A DNA stretch of 64,000 nt, taken from positions 1,426,001 through 1,490,000 of the forward strand of contig NZ_CP040882.1 of the NCBI RefSeq assembly GCF_006337085.1, written 5' to 3'. Below the pieces are notes generated by a model. That model ran no database searches and was not told the origin of the DNA. It saw nothing but the letters and a program-made list of their open reading frames with translations. Origin of the DNA: Sutterella faecalis. GTDB lineage: Bacteria > Pseudomonadota > Gammaproteobacteria > Burkholderiales > Burkholderiaceae_F. A program made the translations under genes and the position numbers. This document shows, in pieces, positions 34,822 through 44,232 of the stretch; position 1 is the stretch's first letter; each line of letters starts with the position of its first letter.

Positions 34822-35538
34822 TCAAACGTCCCGGCAGCGGTAGCCGACGCCCCGCACCGTTTCGATGAGATCCTCGGCGGCCGTGCCCGCGAGCGCCTTT
34901 CTCAGGCGCAGCATGTGTACGTCCACCGTGCGCTCGTCGACGAACGCGCTCGGCCAGACGGCATCGAGCAGGTTCTGGCGCGAAAAGACCCGGCCCGGCT
35001 TAGACGCAAAGAGGGAGAGAAGCTTGAATTCCTTTGCTGAGAGCTTCAAAGGCACCCCGTCCGCCGTGGCCTCAAAGCGCGTTTCGTTCATCAGAAGCGG
35101 TCCGCAGGTGATGACGTGCTCATGCTCTTCGGCCGGAGCAGCGTTCACAGGCGCGCCCGACCCGCCCTTCCGGCGAAGCACCGCCCTCACGCGGGCGGTG
35201 AGCTCCCTCGGAAGGAAGGGCTTCACGACATAGTCGTCCGCCCCGGCGTCAAGACCCGCCACCCGGTCGGCCTCGTCGCCGCGGGCAGTGAGAAGAATCA
35301 CGGGGAGCCCGGCCGTGTCGGAAGAGGACCGGAGGTCCTTCAACCAATCGAGCCCGGAGCGGTCGGGAAGCATCCGGTCAAGGAGCACAAGGTCGGGGCG
35401 TTCCCTGCGGAACGCTTCCTTTGCCTCGGCAACGCTTCCCGCGCGCGCGGTGCGAAAGCTTTCGGCCTCGCAGACAAAAGCAACAAGCTCGCGAATGGCG
35501 GCTTCATCCTCAACGATCAGGAGGAGCGGTGCGGTCAT
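34822..35538 (-). CDS. phoB: Phosphate regulon response regulator PhoB
   Basis: PhoB binds Pho boxes and activates phosphate-starvation genes. The 238-residue protein has a receiver domain with phospho-acceptor Asp54 in LVLLDRMLPDRSG and Lys in VVKPFLPRELTARV. Its OmpR-type winged-helix domain contains LKLSAKEFKLLSLFAS and DERTVDVHMLRLRKAL. Gene order phoU-phoB-phoR on one strand, with short gaps, indicates co-transcription with pst. Confidence 0.95.
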   Translation of the reverse strand: MTAPLLLIVEDEAAIRELVAFVCEAESFRTARAGSVAEAKEAFRRERPDLVLLDRMLPDRSGLDWLKDLRSSSDTAGLPVILLTARGDEADRVAGLDAGADDYVVKPFLPRELTARVRAVLRRKGGSGAPVNAAPAEEHEHVITCGPLLMNETRFEATADGVPLKLSAKEFKLLSLFASKPGRVFSRQNLLDAVWPSAFVDERTVDVHMLRLRKALAGTAAEDLIETVRGVGYRCRDV

Positions 35539-35583
35539 GGAATCGTGAAATGAATCGGAAAAAAGATGAGGTCAGGATGCGCT

Positions 35584-36312
35584 TCAGTCCGCCTCATCGT
35601 CGTCATCAGAAAATTCCTCATGCGCGATCTTTTCGTGGCGGATGTCGAGCCCCTCAACAATAAAGATAATCGCCTCGCCGACATTCTGCATGTGCGCGGC
35701 AACGCGTTCGAGCGCGCGGTTGATGCGGATGAATTCAAGTCCGTCATCGAGCGTAACGGCATTAATCTTCATGCGGGAGACGGTTGCCGTCAAGGCGTCA
35801 TGAACCTGTCCGGACACCAGGTCGCGCTCTTCGACGAGATGGCGTGCCGCCTTCGCGTCCATGCCGACCAAAGCCGCATTCATTTTGTCGGCCATGCCCT
35901 TCAAGCGCTCGAGCACGGAAACGAGTTCCGTGAGCGCCTCTCCGGCCTGCCCGACGGCCGGGTTTGCAAGGCGGCAGATGCCCTTGGCGGCATTCCGCAC
36001 CTCATCCCCCATGCGCTCAAAGTCGTTCGTCATTCTCCAGCAGCCTAGGAGCATCCTCAGATCCACCGCCTGAGGCTGGCGCTTGGAGATGAGCGTCTCC
36101 ATAAAGGCGTCGAGCTCCTTTTCCCAGAGATTGATCAAGGCATCGCGCTCGACCACCTTCTCGGCTTCCTCGCGATTCAAGCCCGCGAGCGCAGTGGAAA
36201 GCGCCGAAAGCTGCCCTCGGACAGCCCCCGCCATGTCGAGCATGTTGGAGAGAAGGCTCTTCAGCTCCGCGTCGAAAGCCTTCACGATATGTTCTTTTTC
36301 GGTCATCGCCAT
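35584..36312 (-). CDS. phoU: Phosphate signalling protein PhoU
   Basis: PhoU damps PhoR signalling when phosphate is plentiful and acts at the Pst transporter. The 242-residue, all-helical protein has the two PhoU repeats, with FDAELKSLLSNMLDMAG at the N-terminus and a second MLGCWRMTNDFERMGDEVRNAAKG motif near residue 90 (shown in part: NDFERMGDE). It ends in an acidic DDDDEAD tail. It is placed between pstB and phoB. Confidence 0.93.
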   Translation of the reverse strand: MAMTEKEHIVKAFDAELKSLLSNMLDMAGAVRGQLSALSTALAGLNREEAEKVVERDALINLWEKELDAFMETLISKRQPQAVDLRMLLGCWRMTNDFERMGDEVRNAAKGICRLANPAVGQAGEALTELVSVLERLKGMADKMNAALVGMDAKAARHLVEERDLVSGQVHDALTATVSRMKINAVTLDDGLEFIRINRALERVAAHMQNVGEAIIFIVEGLDIRHEKIAHEEFSDDDDEAD

Positions 36313-36333
36313 TTCCTTTTTCCCCTTCCGCTT

Positions 36334-37140
36334 TTAACCGAATCTGCCGGTGATGTAGTCCTCAGTTGCCTTCTTTTCGGGGCGCATGAAGATCTTCTGG
36401 GTGCTGCCGAACTCAATCAATTCGCCCAAATACATGAAGGCCGTGTAGTCCGAGACGCGCGCCGCCTGCTGCATGCTGTGCGTGACGATCACGACCGTGT
36501 AGTCCTTCTTCAATTCATTGATGAGATCTTCAATCCTCGCGGTTGAAATCGGGTCGAGGGCCGAGCAGGGTTCGTCAAGAAGCAGCACCTCGGGCTTCAC
36601 GGCAATCCCGCGGGCAATGCAGAGACGCTGCTGCTGGCCGCCCGAAAGGGAGGTGCCGGGTTCATTCAGCTTCGCCTTCACGTCGTCCCAGAGCGCGGCT
36701 TTTTTTAGCGCCCATTCAACGCGCTCCGTCAATTCAGCCTTCGACAGCTTTTCCCGCAGCCTCACGCCGTAGGCGATGTTGTCGAAAATCGACATCGGAA
36801 AGGGCGTCGGACGCTGAAAGACCATGCCGACGCGCGACCGGAGCGCCGTCACGTCAATTGACGGATCGAGCACCTCCATGCCCGAAAGCCTGATCGAGCC
36901 TTCGGCGCGCTGCTCCGGATAAAGATCCTGCATGCGGTTCAGTGACCTCAGGAGCGTCGACTTCCCGCAGCCCGAAGGGCCGATGAAGGCGGTGACGCAC
37001 CCTTCGGGAATCTTCATCGACACGTTCTTGAGCGCGTGGAAATTCCCGTAGTACACGTTGAGATTCTGAATGTCGATCTTCGCGGGCGGCATTTCCTTTT
37101 CTGCCGGCTCGTTGAGATGATCGGGATGAATCATGGTCAT
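36334..37140 (-). CDS. pstB: Phosphate ABC transporter ATP-binding protein PstB
   Basis: PstB powers high-affinity phosphate import. The 268-residue protein has Walker A GPSGCGKST (54-62), the signature LSGGQQQR, Walker B VLLLDEPCSALDP and the H-loop VTHSMQQ. All are intact. The N-terminal 20 residues are extra and their start is not certain. It follows pstA by 61 bp. Confidence 0.96.
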   Translation of the reverse strand: MTMIHPDHLNEPAEKEMPPAKIDIQNLNVYYGNFHALKNVSMKIPEGCVTAFIGPSGCGKSTLLRSLNRMQDLYPEQRAEGSIRLSGMEVLDPSIDVTALRSRVGMVFQRPTPFPMSIFDNIAYGVRLREKLSKAELTERVEWALKKAALWDDVKAKLNEPGTSLSGGQQQRLCIARGIAVKPEVLLLDEPCSALDPISTARIEDLINELKKDYTVVIVTHSMQQAARVSDYTAFMYLGELIEFGSTQKIFMRPEKKATEDYITGRFG

Positions 37141-37201
37141 TTCGTGTTTCTCTTATGTTGGGGTTGTCTCTTGACTCTTGCTTTGAAAACTGCTTTCACC
37201 A

Positions 37202-38053
37202 TCAGCGGCGGCAGCGTTCGCGGATCCAGATCGCCGCGGAACTCATGAGAAGCACGAGTACAAGCAGAACAAGCGCAGTGCCGTACTGAATGGGGCGCGT
37301 CGCTTCAATGTTGGTGCCCGAAGTCGCGAGCACGTAGATGTGGTACGGAAGAGCCATGACGGGCTCGAAGGGCGAAACACCGTCCTTCGGCGTGAAGAAG
37401 ACGCTGCCGGTGTACATGATCGCGGCGGTTTCGCCTGCGGCGCGCGCAAGCCCCAGAATGGCGCCCGTGAGGATGCCGGGGAGCGCATTGGGAAGCACCA
37501 CCTTGAGGGTCGTCTCTCTTCTCGAGGCCCCCAACGCAAGACTCGCCTCACGCCAGTCCTGAGGCACCTGCGAGAGGGCCGCTTCCGTCGTATTGATGAT
37601 GATGGGAAGCGACAACACCGCGAGCGTGAGAATGCCGGAGAGGAGGCTCACGCCGAAGCCGCAGAAAACGACGAAGAAGGTGAGGCCGAAGAGGCCGAAG
37701 ACGATGGAGGGCACGCCCGCAAGGTTCGCGATCGAAAGCCTCGTCATCGTGACCCAGGCCGAGGGGCGGCTATATTCATGGAGGTAGACCGCGCTCGCCA
37801 CGCCGAGCGGGAGCGCAATCACGAGCGCCCCCACCGCGAGGCAGAAGGTGCCGAGAATGCAGGGCAGAATCCCGCCCTTCGTCATGAGGTCGCGCGGAGG
37901 TTCGGTGAGGAACTCCCACGAGAGCGCGGGCCAGGCGTTGACGATGATGAGGCCGATGATGCCTAAGAGCGCCGCAATGTCAATCACGACCGCAAGGCGC
38001 ATGACCGTGAAGCCAGAGGCTTCAGCAAAGCGGCGAAGCACTGCCGATTTCAT
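37202..38053 (-). CDS. pstA: Phosphate ABC transporter permease PstA
   Basis: PstA is one of the two membrane subunits of the phosphate importer. The 283-residue protein has six predicted spans and the cytoplasmic EAA loop (WREASLALGASRRETTLKVVLP, shown in part: EASLALGASRRET). It starts with a 4-bp overlap (ATGA) with the pstC stop, which couples their translation. Confidence 0.95.
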   Translation of the reverse strand: MKSAVLRRFAEASGFTVMRLAVVIDIAALLGIIGLIIVNAWPALSWEFLTEPPRDLMTKGGILPCILGTFCLAVGALVIALPLGVASAVYLHEYSRPSAWVTMTRLSIANLAGVPSIVFGLFGLTFFVVFCGFGVSLLSGILTLAVLSLPIIINTTEAALSQVPQDWREASLALGASRRETTLKVVLPNALPGILTGAILGLARAAGETAAIMYTGSVFFTPKDGVSPFEPVMALPYHIYVLATSGTNIEATRPIQYGTALVLLVLVLLMSSAAIWIRERCRR

Positions 38054-38943
38054 TTGTTTTTCTCCAGCCCGAAGCGGCGCGCCGCATACCAGGCGCAGAG
38101 ATTGAAGACGAACGTGATGAGAAAGAGCACGAGGCCCGTCGCATAGAGCGCGTGATAGTGGGCGTCGCCCACGGCGGCCTCAGCCATTTCCGCGGCAATC
38201 GACGAGGTCATGGGGCGCACGGGATCGAAGATCGATTCCGGAATAATCGCGGCGCCGCCCGCCACCATCAGCACCACCATCGTTTCGCCGATGACGCGCG
38301 AGATGCCGAGCATGACGGCCGTTGCAATGCCGCCCATCGCCCAGCGAAGCTCCACTTTGACAAGCGTTTCCCAGCGCGTGGCGCCGAGCGCGAGGCTCGC
38401 TTCGCGGATGCCGCCCGGAACGTTCCGAAGCGCATCCTCTGAGATCGACGCGATCGTCGGCACGCACATGAAGGCGAGCATGATCGACGCGTTCGTGAGA
38501 TTGAGGCCCGTGGCAAGACCGAAGGTGTTCTGAAGCCAGGGCGCCAGAATGATCATGCCGATGAAGCCGATCACGACGGACGGAAGTGCCGCCATGAGTT
38601 CGATCATGGGCTTCACGACCCGCTTCATGCCGTCGGGCATGCCGGCGTGGATGGCGCAGGCCGTGAGCACCCCGGTCGGAACGGCGATCACGGTGGTGAG
38701 CGCCGCGCAGGCGAGCGACCCCACGATCAGGGCGCCGATCCCGAAGACCGGCGGATCATCGGTCGGATACCACTCGGTTGAAAAAAGAAAGTCCTTGAGC
38801 GAGACCTGAGAGAAGATCGGCAGCGCCTGGCTGAGAAGAAACAAAACAATGGCGGCGAGCGCAAGCACGCTTACGCCGGCCGCCATCGCGAGGCACCGCC
38901 GGAAGGTCTGATCCGCCCTGAGTTTTGCGGGCATTGCGGCCAT
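38050..38943 (-). CDS. pstC: Phosphate ABC transporter permease PstC
   Basis: PstC is the partner permease of PstA. The 297-residue protein has six spans, EWYPTDDPPVFGIGALIVGS in the first periplasmic loop and the EAA loop with IREASLALGATRWETLVKVEL. It starts 30 bp after pstS and overlaps pstA by 4 bp. Confidence 0.95.
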   Translation of the reverse strand: MAAMPAKLRADQTFRRCLAMAAGVSVLALAAIVLFLLSQALPIFSQVSLKDFLFSTEWYPTDDPPVFGIGALIVGSLACAALTTVIAVPTGVLTACAIHAGMPDGMKRVVKPMIELMAALPSVVIGFIGMIILAPWLQNTFGLATGLNLTNASIMLAFMCVPTIASISEDALRNVPGGIREASLALGATRWETLVKVELRWAMGGIATAVMLGISRVIGETMVVLMVAGGAAIIPESIFDPVRPMTSSIAAEMAEAAVGDAHYHALYATGLVLFLITFVFNLCAWYAARRFGLEKNK

Positions 38944-38973
38944 TCCGACTGCTCCAGTTTGTTCTGGAATCGA

Positions 38974-39795
38974 TTACTTCAGATCAACGGGAACAAAGCC
39001 CGCCTTCTGAACATCCTTCTGGCCCTCAGCCGAGAGCATGAACTTGATGAGGTTCGCGGCGCTCGCCTTCACGTCGCCCGCAGTGAAGAGGTAGAGATCG
39101 CGGGCGATCGGCCAGGTCTTGTCCTTGGCGGACTGCATGCCGGGCTTGACGTTGTTGACTTCGAGCGCATGGGTTTCCTTATCCATGTAGCCGACGCCAA
39201 TGTAGCCGATCGCATTGGGGTTCTGAGAAACCGCCTGCACGACGCCGCCGTTCGAAGCCTGAATCAGAGCGCGCGGAGAAACGCGGGTCTTCCCCATCAC
39301 GAGTTCCTGGAAGCACTCGAACGTACCCGAAGAGGAGTCGCGGCCGACCACAACGATCGGAGCCTTGGCGCCGCCCACTTCATCCCAGGACTTCACCTTG
39401 CCGGCGAAGATGTCCTTCAACTGAGCCATCGTGAGACCCTTGACGCCGTTTTTCGGATTCACGACCGGGATGATGGCGTCGTGCGCAACCGTGTAGCGCG
39501 TCACCTTCTTCGAGTGCGACTCGAAGTCCTGCGCTTCCTTGGCCTTCAGATCGCGCGAAGACATCGCAACGTCCGTCATGCCGTCGCGAAGGGCCTTGAT
39601 GCCGTTGCCGGAACCCGTGCCCGAGATCGTCACGGTGACGCCGGGATTGGCCTTCATGAAGCCTTCCGCCACGAGCTGCATCGCCGGCAGAACCGTCGTG
39701 GAGCCGTTAACCGTCACGGTATCGGCAGCGTAGACATTGCCCATCACGGCAAAACCAGCCAGAGCGCCGAAAACGGCAGCCATCTTGTTCGTCAT
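38974..39795 (-). CDS. pstS: Periplasmic phosphate-binding protein PstS
   Basis: PstS captures phosphate in the periplasm and delivers it to PstCAB. The 273-residue precursor has a signal peptide ending VYAAD (cleavage after YA) and mature NGSTTVLPAMQL. GTGSGNGIKAL contacts phosphate, and GRDSSSGTFECFQELV is a further typical segment. It is the first gene of pstSCAB-phoU-phoBR. Its promoter must lie in 39796-39960. Confidence 0.95.
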   Translation of the reverse strand: MTNKMAAVFGALAGFAVMGNVYAADTVTVNGSTTVLPAMQLVAEGFMKANPGVTVTISGTGSGNGIKALRDGMTDVAMSSRDLKAKEAQDFESHSKKVTRYTVAHDAIIPVVNPKNGVKGLTMAQLKDIFAGKVKSWDEVGGAKAPIVVVGRDSSSGTFECFQELVMGKTRVSPRALIQASNGGVVQAVSQNPNAIGYIGVGYMDKETHALEVNNVKPGMQSAKDKTWPIARDLYLFTAGDVKASAANLIKFMLSAEGQKDVQKAGFVPVDLK

Positions 39796-39940
39796 TTCAC
39801 TTCTCTTACAAAAACAATGAATCTGAAATTCGGTGTGCCGGAGAACTCTCGGTCTCCCTGAAGCACGAGAAGCAGTATGTAAAAGTGAATTGAACGGGCA
39901 GTGACGTTTTCGTTAAGGTTTCATGACGGCCAGCGAATGT

Positions 39941-39958
39941 GCGTCATCAAAGTGTCAT
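39941..39958 (+). promoter_or_regulatory. Candidate Pho box
   Basis: GCGTCAT-CAAA-GTGTCAT closely follows the PhoB consensus of two CTGTCAT-like 7-mers with a 4-base spacer. A related TTTCAT lies 22 bp (two repeat lengths) to the left. The site is 146 bp upstream of pstS, but its repeats read on the opposite strand from the operon. Confidence 0.5.
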
Positions 39959-39971
39959 GGAGGAGATTTGA

Positions 39972-40097
39972 ATGCCCCTCTTTGCTGCTTTGAAGACGAA
40001 CGAAGCGCACCGGAATTCATCATTAGCATCGGGATCACTTGCACTGAAGTTTCCGGCAGATGGCAAAAATCATTCCAGAGTGATTAAAGTAAAATAA
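39972..40097 (+). CDS. Possible 41-codon ORF with strong ribosome site
   Basis: GGAGGAG (39959-39965) lies 6 bases before an ATG that opens 41 codons (MPLFAALKTNEAH... ending VIKVK) and a TAA. The ribosome site directly follows the Pho-box-like repeat. The product is basic and has no recognised motif. Its codon use is not like the surrounding genes, and there is no room for a normal promoter after the Pho box, so this may be chance. Confidence 0.3.
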   Translation: MPLFAALKTNEAHRNSSLASGSLALKFPADGKNHSRVIKVK

Positions 40098-40172
40098 ATC
40101 ACATTGATATATATGGAATTTTATTTCGTGCAGACAACAAAAAAGGCCATCTTTCGATGACCTCATTTGTTC

Positions 40173-40251
<79 letters not shown>

Positions 40252-40307
40252 CAGAAGCGGAATATTACCTGAAGATTTCGAAAAAAGCAAATTCAGGTTG
40301 AGTCCGC

Positions 40308-40697
40308 TTATTCCTTGTCCTTGAGGACGGCGCGCGTGCGGCGGGTGCGCGGCTGTTCCTGCGGCGGAATCAGGTTGGTCGTCACGCGGGCGTTGAGCGT
40401 TCCCGAGGGATGGAAGGTGACGACGCGGCGCTCAGTGATGGTCACCGTTTCGCCGGTCTTGAGATTGCGGCCCGGACGGGCAACCTTGTCGCGCACGGAG
40501 AAATTGCCGAGACCCGGAATCTTCACCGTGTCGCCCTTTTCAAGGTGCTCGGCGATGAGTTCGAAGAAGGTTTCGACGATGAGCTTCGCATGCGGACGAT
40601 CAAGGTCCGGAATCTGTGCGATCAGCGCTTCGGCAATGCTCGCCTTATTGAGCGTGCGAATGTCCTGATCGTCCTGTTTTTCTTCCTGATCTTTCAT
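40308..40697 (-). CDS. ihfA: Integration host factor subunit alpha
   Basis: IHF-alpha and IHF-beta bend DNA at specific sites in replication, transcription and recombination. The start at 40697 (MKDQEEKQDDQD) gives 129 residues; an upstream frame is not used. LNKASIAEALIAQIPDL, the HU-family arm GNFSVRDKVARPGRNLKTGE and the Pro-tipped wedge (ARPGRN) are present. The C-terminal tail RTRRTRAVLKDKE is longer than in E. coli. It ends the pheST-ihfA series. Confidence 0.92.
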   Translation of the reverse strand: MKDQEEKQDDQDIRTLNKASIAEALIAQIPDLDRPHAKLIVETFFELIAEHLEKGDTVKIPGLGNFSVRDKVARPGRNLKTGETVTITERRVVTFHPSGTLNARVTTNLIPPQEQPRTRRTRAVLKDKE

Positions 40698-40737
40698 ATG
40701 TCTTCTTTTCTGTCGATGGAAATTGCTTAGGGCTGAT

Positions 40738-40766
40738 GCCGGTCCGCTCTCCACAAACGGACCGGC
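40738..40766. other. Perfect hairpin between pheT and ihfA
   Basis: GCCGGTCCG (40738-40746) pairs with CGGACCGGC (40758-40766). No T-run follows on either strand, so it may stabilise or process the message rather than terminate it. Confidence 0.5.
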
Positions 40767-40773
40767 AGCGGAA

Positions 40774-43191
40774 TTACTGACGCAGGCGAGCGCCCTTTTC
40801 CTCGAGCACTTCGAGAATAGCGCGCACGGCGCCTTCCGTCTGCTCGTCGTTCAAAGCCTCATCGGTGCGGGAATTAAGTTCAATCGCAAAGGCGAGCGAC
40901 TTTTCGCCCGCGCCCTCGCCTTCCTTCGGACGATAGAGGTCGAAGAGGCGGAAGTCCGTGAGGGGCGCGAGACGCAGATCCTTCTTCTTCGCGGCAGCAA
41001 CCGCGTCGAAGAGCACCTGAACCTCCATGTCGGCAGGAACCACCACAGCGAGGTCGCGCGTGACGGGCTGGAACTTGCTCACGGGCTTGTAGTCCGGAAG
41101 CGGCAGTTCCATGAGCGGGTCGACGGCGACTTCGAAGACCACCGGCGCATGCGTGAGATCAAACTGCTGCATGACGCGCGGATGGAGTTCGCCGATGAAG
41201 CCGATGCGCTTATCGCCCACGTAGATGCCGGCAGAACGCCCCGGATGGAGCGCCGGGAAGGATTCCTTCACGAAGCGGGCCTTGAGCGGACGGATGAGGC
41301 GCTCAACGTCGCCCTTCACGTCGAAGAAGTCGACGCGGCGGGCGGCAACGCCCCACTGCGCATCATCGGCCGTACCGTAGGCGAGGCCGGCGATGTGCTG
41401 CGGCTGACGCACGCCCTTCACCGTCCAGGGGCCTTCCTCAACCGAGGCATCGGGGAAGAAGACGCGGCCGAGTTCAAAGACGCGGACGCGCTCAGCGCGG
41501 CGATTGAGGTTGTAGCGGAGGATGTCGACGAGGCCGCCGATCAGCTGCGTACGCATGACGGAAAGCTGAGAGGCGATCGGATTGAGGAGACGGATCGGCT
41601 TCTCGTTCGCGGCGAACGCGACTTCCCATTCTTCGGGAACGAAGGAGAAGTTGATGAGTTCCTGGTACCCGAGGTCCGCCATTTCAAGGCGCAGCGCATG
41701 CGCGGAGCGGCGCTCCTCGCGCGAGGGCTTCATCGCGATGCGGGCGAGGGGCGGACGGTCCGGAAGCTTTTCATAGCCCCAGAGGCGGGCAACTTCCTCA
41801 ATCAGATCCTCTTCGATTTCGATGTCGAAGCGGAAGGACGGCGGCACCACCGTGAAGACGCCATTTTCGAGCGTGTACTCGAACCCGAGGCGCTTGAAGC
41901 TCTCCTCCATCGATTCGAGCGGAATGTCGACGCCCACCACCTTGCAGCAGCGGTCGACGCGCATCTTGACGGGCGCGCGCTCGGGGAGGTTCGCAACCAC
42001 ATCCTCGACCGGGCCCACCTTGGTTTCGGGCGTGCCGCAGATGTCGAGAACGAGCTGCGTGATGTATTCGAGGTGCTCGGCCGTGCTCGCATAGTCGACG
42101 CCGCGCTCATAGCGGTAGGCGGCATCGGTCGAGAAGTTGAGCTTCCTGCAGCGGCCCTGAATCGCCTTCGGGAACCAGAAGGCGGATTCGATGAAGAGAT
42201 CCGTCGTTTCGTCGTTGATGGACGACCGGTCGCCGCCCATGATGCCCGCCAGGCACTCGGGCTCGTCGCCCGCGCAGATGACGCCGTACCAGGGGGTGAG
42301 CTCAACCGTTTCGCCGTTCAGAAGCTTGACGGATTCGCCCTCGCGCGCCCAGCGCACGGTAAGGCGGTCGGCATTCAGCTTCTTGATGTCGTAGAAGTGC
42401 GTCGGGCGGCCGAGCTCGAGCATCACGTAGTTCGAGATGTCGACCAAAGCAGACACCGAACGCTGACCGGCGCGCTCAAGGCGAGACTTCATCCATTCCG
42501 GGGTCTTCGCCTTCGGGTTGAGGTTCCGGATCACGCGGCTCGAGAAGCGGCCGCAGAGGTCGGGCGCCTGAATCTCGACAGGGAGCCTGCACTCGCACGT
42601 GGCGGGAACCGGAGCCATCGAGGGGAGAATGAGGGGCGCGCCCGTAATGGCGTGCACGTCGCGGGCAACGCCCACGACGGAGAGCGCATCGCCGCGGTTG
42701 GGCGTGAGCTTCAGCTCAATCTTCGCGTCGTCAAGACGCGCATATTCGCGGATGTCGGTGCCGATCGGCGCGTCGTCCGGAAGGATCCAGATGCCGTCGT
42801 GGTTCTCGTTGATGCCGAGTTCGCGCGTTGAGCAGAGCATGCCCATCGACACCACGCCGCGCAGTTTGCTCTTCTTGATGCGGAAATCCCCGGGGAGCAC
42901 CGCGCCGATCGTGGCGCAGGCGACCTTGATCCCGGCACGCACATTGGGCGCGCCGCAGACGATCTGGAGGGTCTCGCCCGTGCCGGCATTCACTTCGCAG
43001 ACATGGAGGTGATCCGAATTCTCGTGGTCGCGGCAGGTGAGGACCTCGGCGACGACGACGCCCGAAAAGGCGGGAGCAGCGGTCGTGACTTCCTCAACCT
43101 CAAGGCCCGCCATCGTAAGGGCTTCGGCGAGCTCATCGGTCGAAAGCGCCGGATTGACGTACTGGCGCAGCCATTCTTCAGTGAAAATCAT
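40774..43191 (-). CDS. pheT: Phenylalanine--tRNA ligase beta subunit
   Basis: PheT forms the alpha2-beta2 enzyme that charges tRNA-Phe. The 805-residue protein has the N-terminal tRNA-binding domain (VVVAEVLTCRDHENSDHLHVCEV, shown in part: CRDHENSDHLHVC), B3/B4 editing and B5 domains, and a C-terminal anticodon-binding fold (FQPVTRDLAVVVPADMEV). It starts 24 bp after pheS. The length is normal for the bacterial subunit. Confidence 0.96.
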   Translation of the reverse strand: MIFTEEWLRQYVNPALSTDELAEALTMAGLEVEEVTTAAPAFSGVVVAEVLTCRDHENSDHLHVCEVNAGTGETLQIVCGAPNVRAGIKVACATIGAVLPGDFRIKKSKLRGVVSMGMLCSTRELGINENHDGIWILPDDAPIGTDIREYARLDDAKIELKLTPNRGDALSVVGVARDVHAITGAPLILPSMAPVPATCECRLPVEIQAPDLCGRFSSRVIRNLNPKAKTPEWMKSRLERAGQRSVSALVDISNYVMLELGRPTHFYDIKKLNADRLTVRWAREGESVKLLNGETVELTPWYGVICAGDEPECLAGIMGGDRSSINDETTDLFIESAFWFPKAIQGRCRKLNFSTDAAYRYERGVDYASTAEHLEYITQLVLDICGTPETKVGPVEDVVANLPERAPVKMRVDRCCKVVGVDIPLESMEESFKRLGFEYTLENGVFTVVPPSFRFDIEIEEDLIEEVARLWGYEKLPDRPPLARIAMKPSREERRSAHALRLEMADLGYQELINFSFVPEEWEVAFAANEKPIRLLNPIASQLSVMRTQLIGGLVDILRYNLNRRAERVRVFELGRVFFPDASVEEGPWTVKGVRQPQHIAGLAYGTADDAQWGVAARRVDFFDVKGDVERLIRPLKARFVKESFPALHPGRSAGIYVGDKRIGFIGELHPRVMQQFDLTHAPVVFEVAVDPLMELPLPDYKPVSKFQPVTRDLAVVVPADMEVQVLFDAVAAAKKKDLRLAPLTDFRLFDLYRPKEGEGAGEKSLAFAIELNSRTDEALNDEQTEGAVRAILEVLEEKGARLRQ

Positions 43192-43215
43192 TTTTCTCTT
43201 CTCTCTCCGCCGTTA

Positions 43216-44232
43216 TCAGTTGAACTGCTTCAAGAAGCGCAGATCGCCCTCAAAGAAGAGGCGCAGATCGTCGATGCCGTAGCGCAGCATGGTGAGGCGC
43301 TCAAGGCCGGAGCCGAACGCAAAGCCGATGTACTTTTCGGGATCAAGTCCGTAGTTGCGCACCACGTTCGGATGCACTTCTCCGGCGCCCGAAATCTCAA
43401 GCCAGCGGCCCTTGCGCGGACCGCTCGTGAACATCATGTCGACTTCGACCGAGGGTTCGGTGAAGGGGAAGTAGGACGGACGGAAGCGGACGATCAGGTC
43501 GTTCGTCTCAAAGAAGCAGCGAAGGAAGTCGCTGTAGACGCCCTTCAGGTCCGTGAAGCTGATGTTCTCGTCGATCCAGAGGCCTTCGACCTGGTGGAAC
43601 ATGGGCGAATGGGTTGCATCGCTGTCGACGCGGTAGGTGCGGCCCGGGGCGATCACCTTGATGGGCGGCTGATGCGTGCGGGCATAGCGCACCTGCATGG
43701 GCGACGTATGGGGACGAAGCGGGAGCGGCCGGCCCTCGTCGTCGTTTCTGTCGACGTAGAACGTATCCTGCATCGAGCGCGCCGGATGGTTGGGGGGATT
43801 GTTGAGCGCCGTAAAGCTGAACCAGTCGCTTTCGATTTCCGGACCATCGGCAACATCAAATCCGATCGAGCGGAAGATTTCCTCAACGCGCATCCAGGTG
43901 CGGATCACCGGATGAATGCCGCCCTCTGAGCGACCGCGCCCGGGGAGCGTCACGTCGATCGATTCGGCAGCGAGCTTCTGCTTCAGAGCTTCGTCGGCCA
44001 GAGCCTCGCGGCGGGCGTTGAGCGCCTCTTCAACCTGGGCTTTGGCGCGGTTGATTTCCTGACCGCGCGCGCGGCGTTCTTCGGGAGCGAGCTTCCCCAG
44101 CTCCTTCATGAGCATGGTGAGCCGGCCGGTCTTGCCGAGGTAGCGCGCCTTGGCGTCCTCAAGCGCGGCAGCCTGCCCCGCCTCGGCGAATTCGCGCTTC
44201 GCGGACTCGATGAGTTCGGAAAGATCCTGCAT
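43216..44232 (-). CDS. pheS: Phenylalanine--tRNA ligase alpha subunit
   Basis: PheS is the catalytic subunit. I start it at 44232 (MQDLSELIESAKREF), which gives 338 residues and aligns with known PheS N-termini; the frame stays open to 44388 without support. Class II motif 2 (FRPSYFPFTEPSVEVD) and motif 3 (GSGLERLTMLRYGIDDLR) are present, with LRPHTSPMQVRYAR for substrate binding. A long leader of about 380 bp separates it from the rplT terminator. Confidence 0.95.
   Translation of the reverse strand: MQDLSELIESAKREFAEAGQAAALEDAKARYLGKTGRLTMLMKELGKLAPEERRARGQEINRAKAQVEEALNARREALADEALKQKLAAESIDVTLPGRGRSEGGIHPVIRTWMRVEEIFRSIGFDVADGPEIESDWFSFTALNNPPNHPARSMQDTFYVDRNDDEGRPLPLRPHTSPMQVRYARTHQPPIKVIAPGRTYRVDSDATHSPMFHQVEGLWIDENISFTDLKGVYSDFLRCFFETNDLIVRFRPSYFPFTEPSVEVDMMFTSGPRKGRWLEISGAGEVHPNVVRNYGLDPEKYIGFAFGSGLERLTMLRYGIDDLRLFFEGDLRFLKQFN

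Noticed and set aside
40723..42831. A 702-codon plus-strand frame opposite pheT
   Set aside because: It is the antisense shadow of pheT in GC-rich DNA; it has no domain and an Arg/His/Ala-rich composition typical of such shadows.
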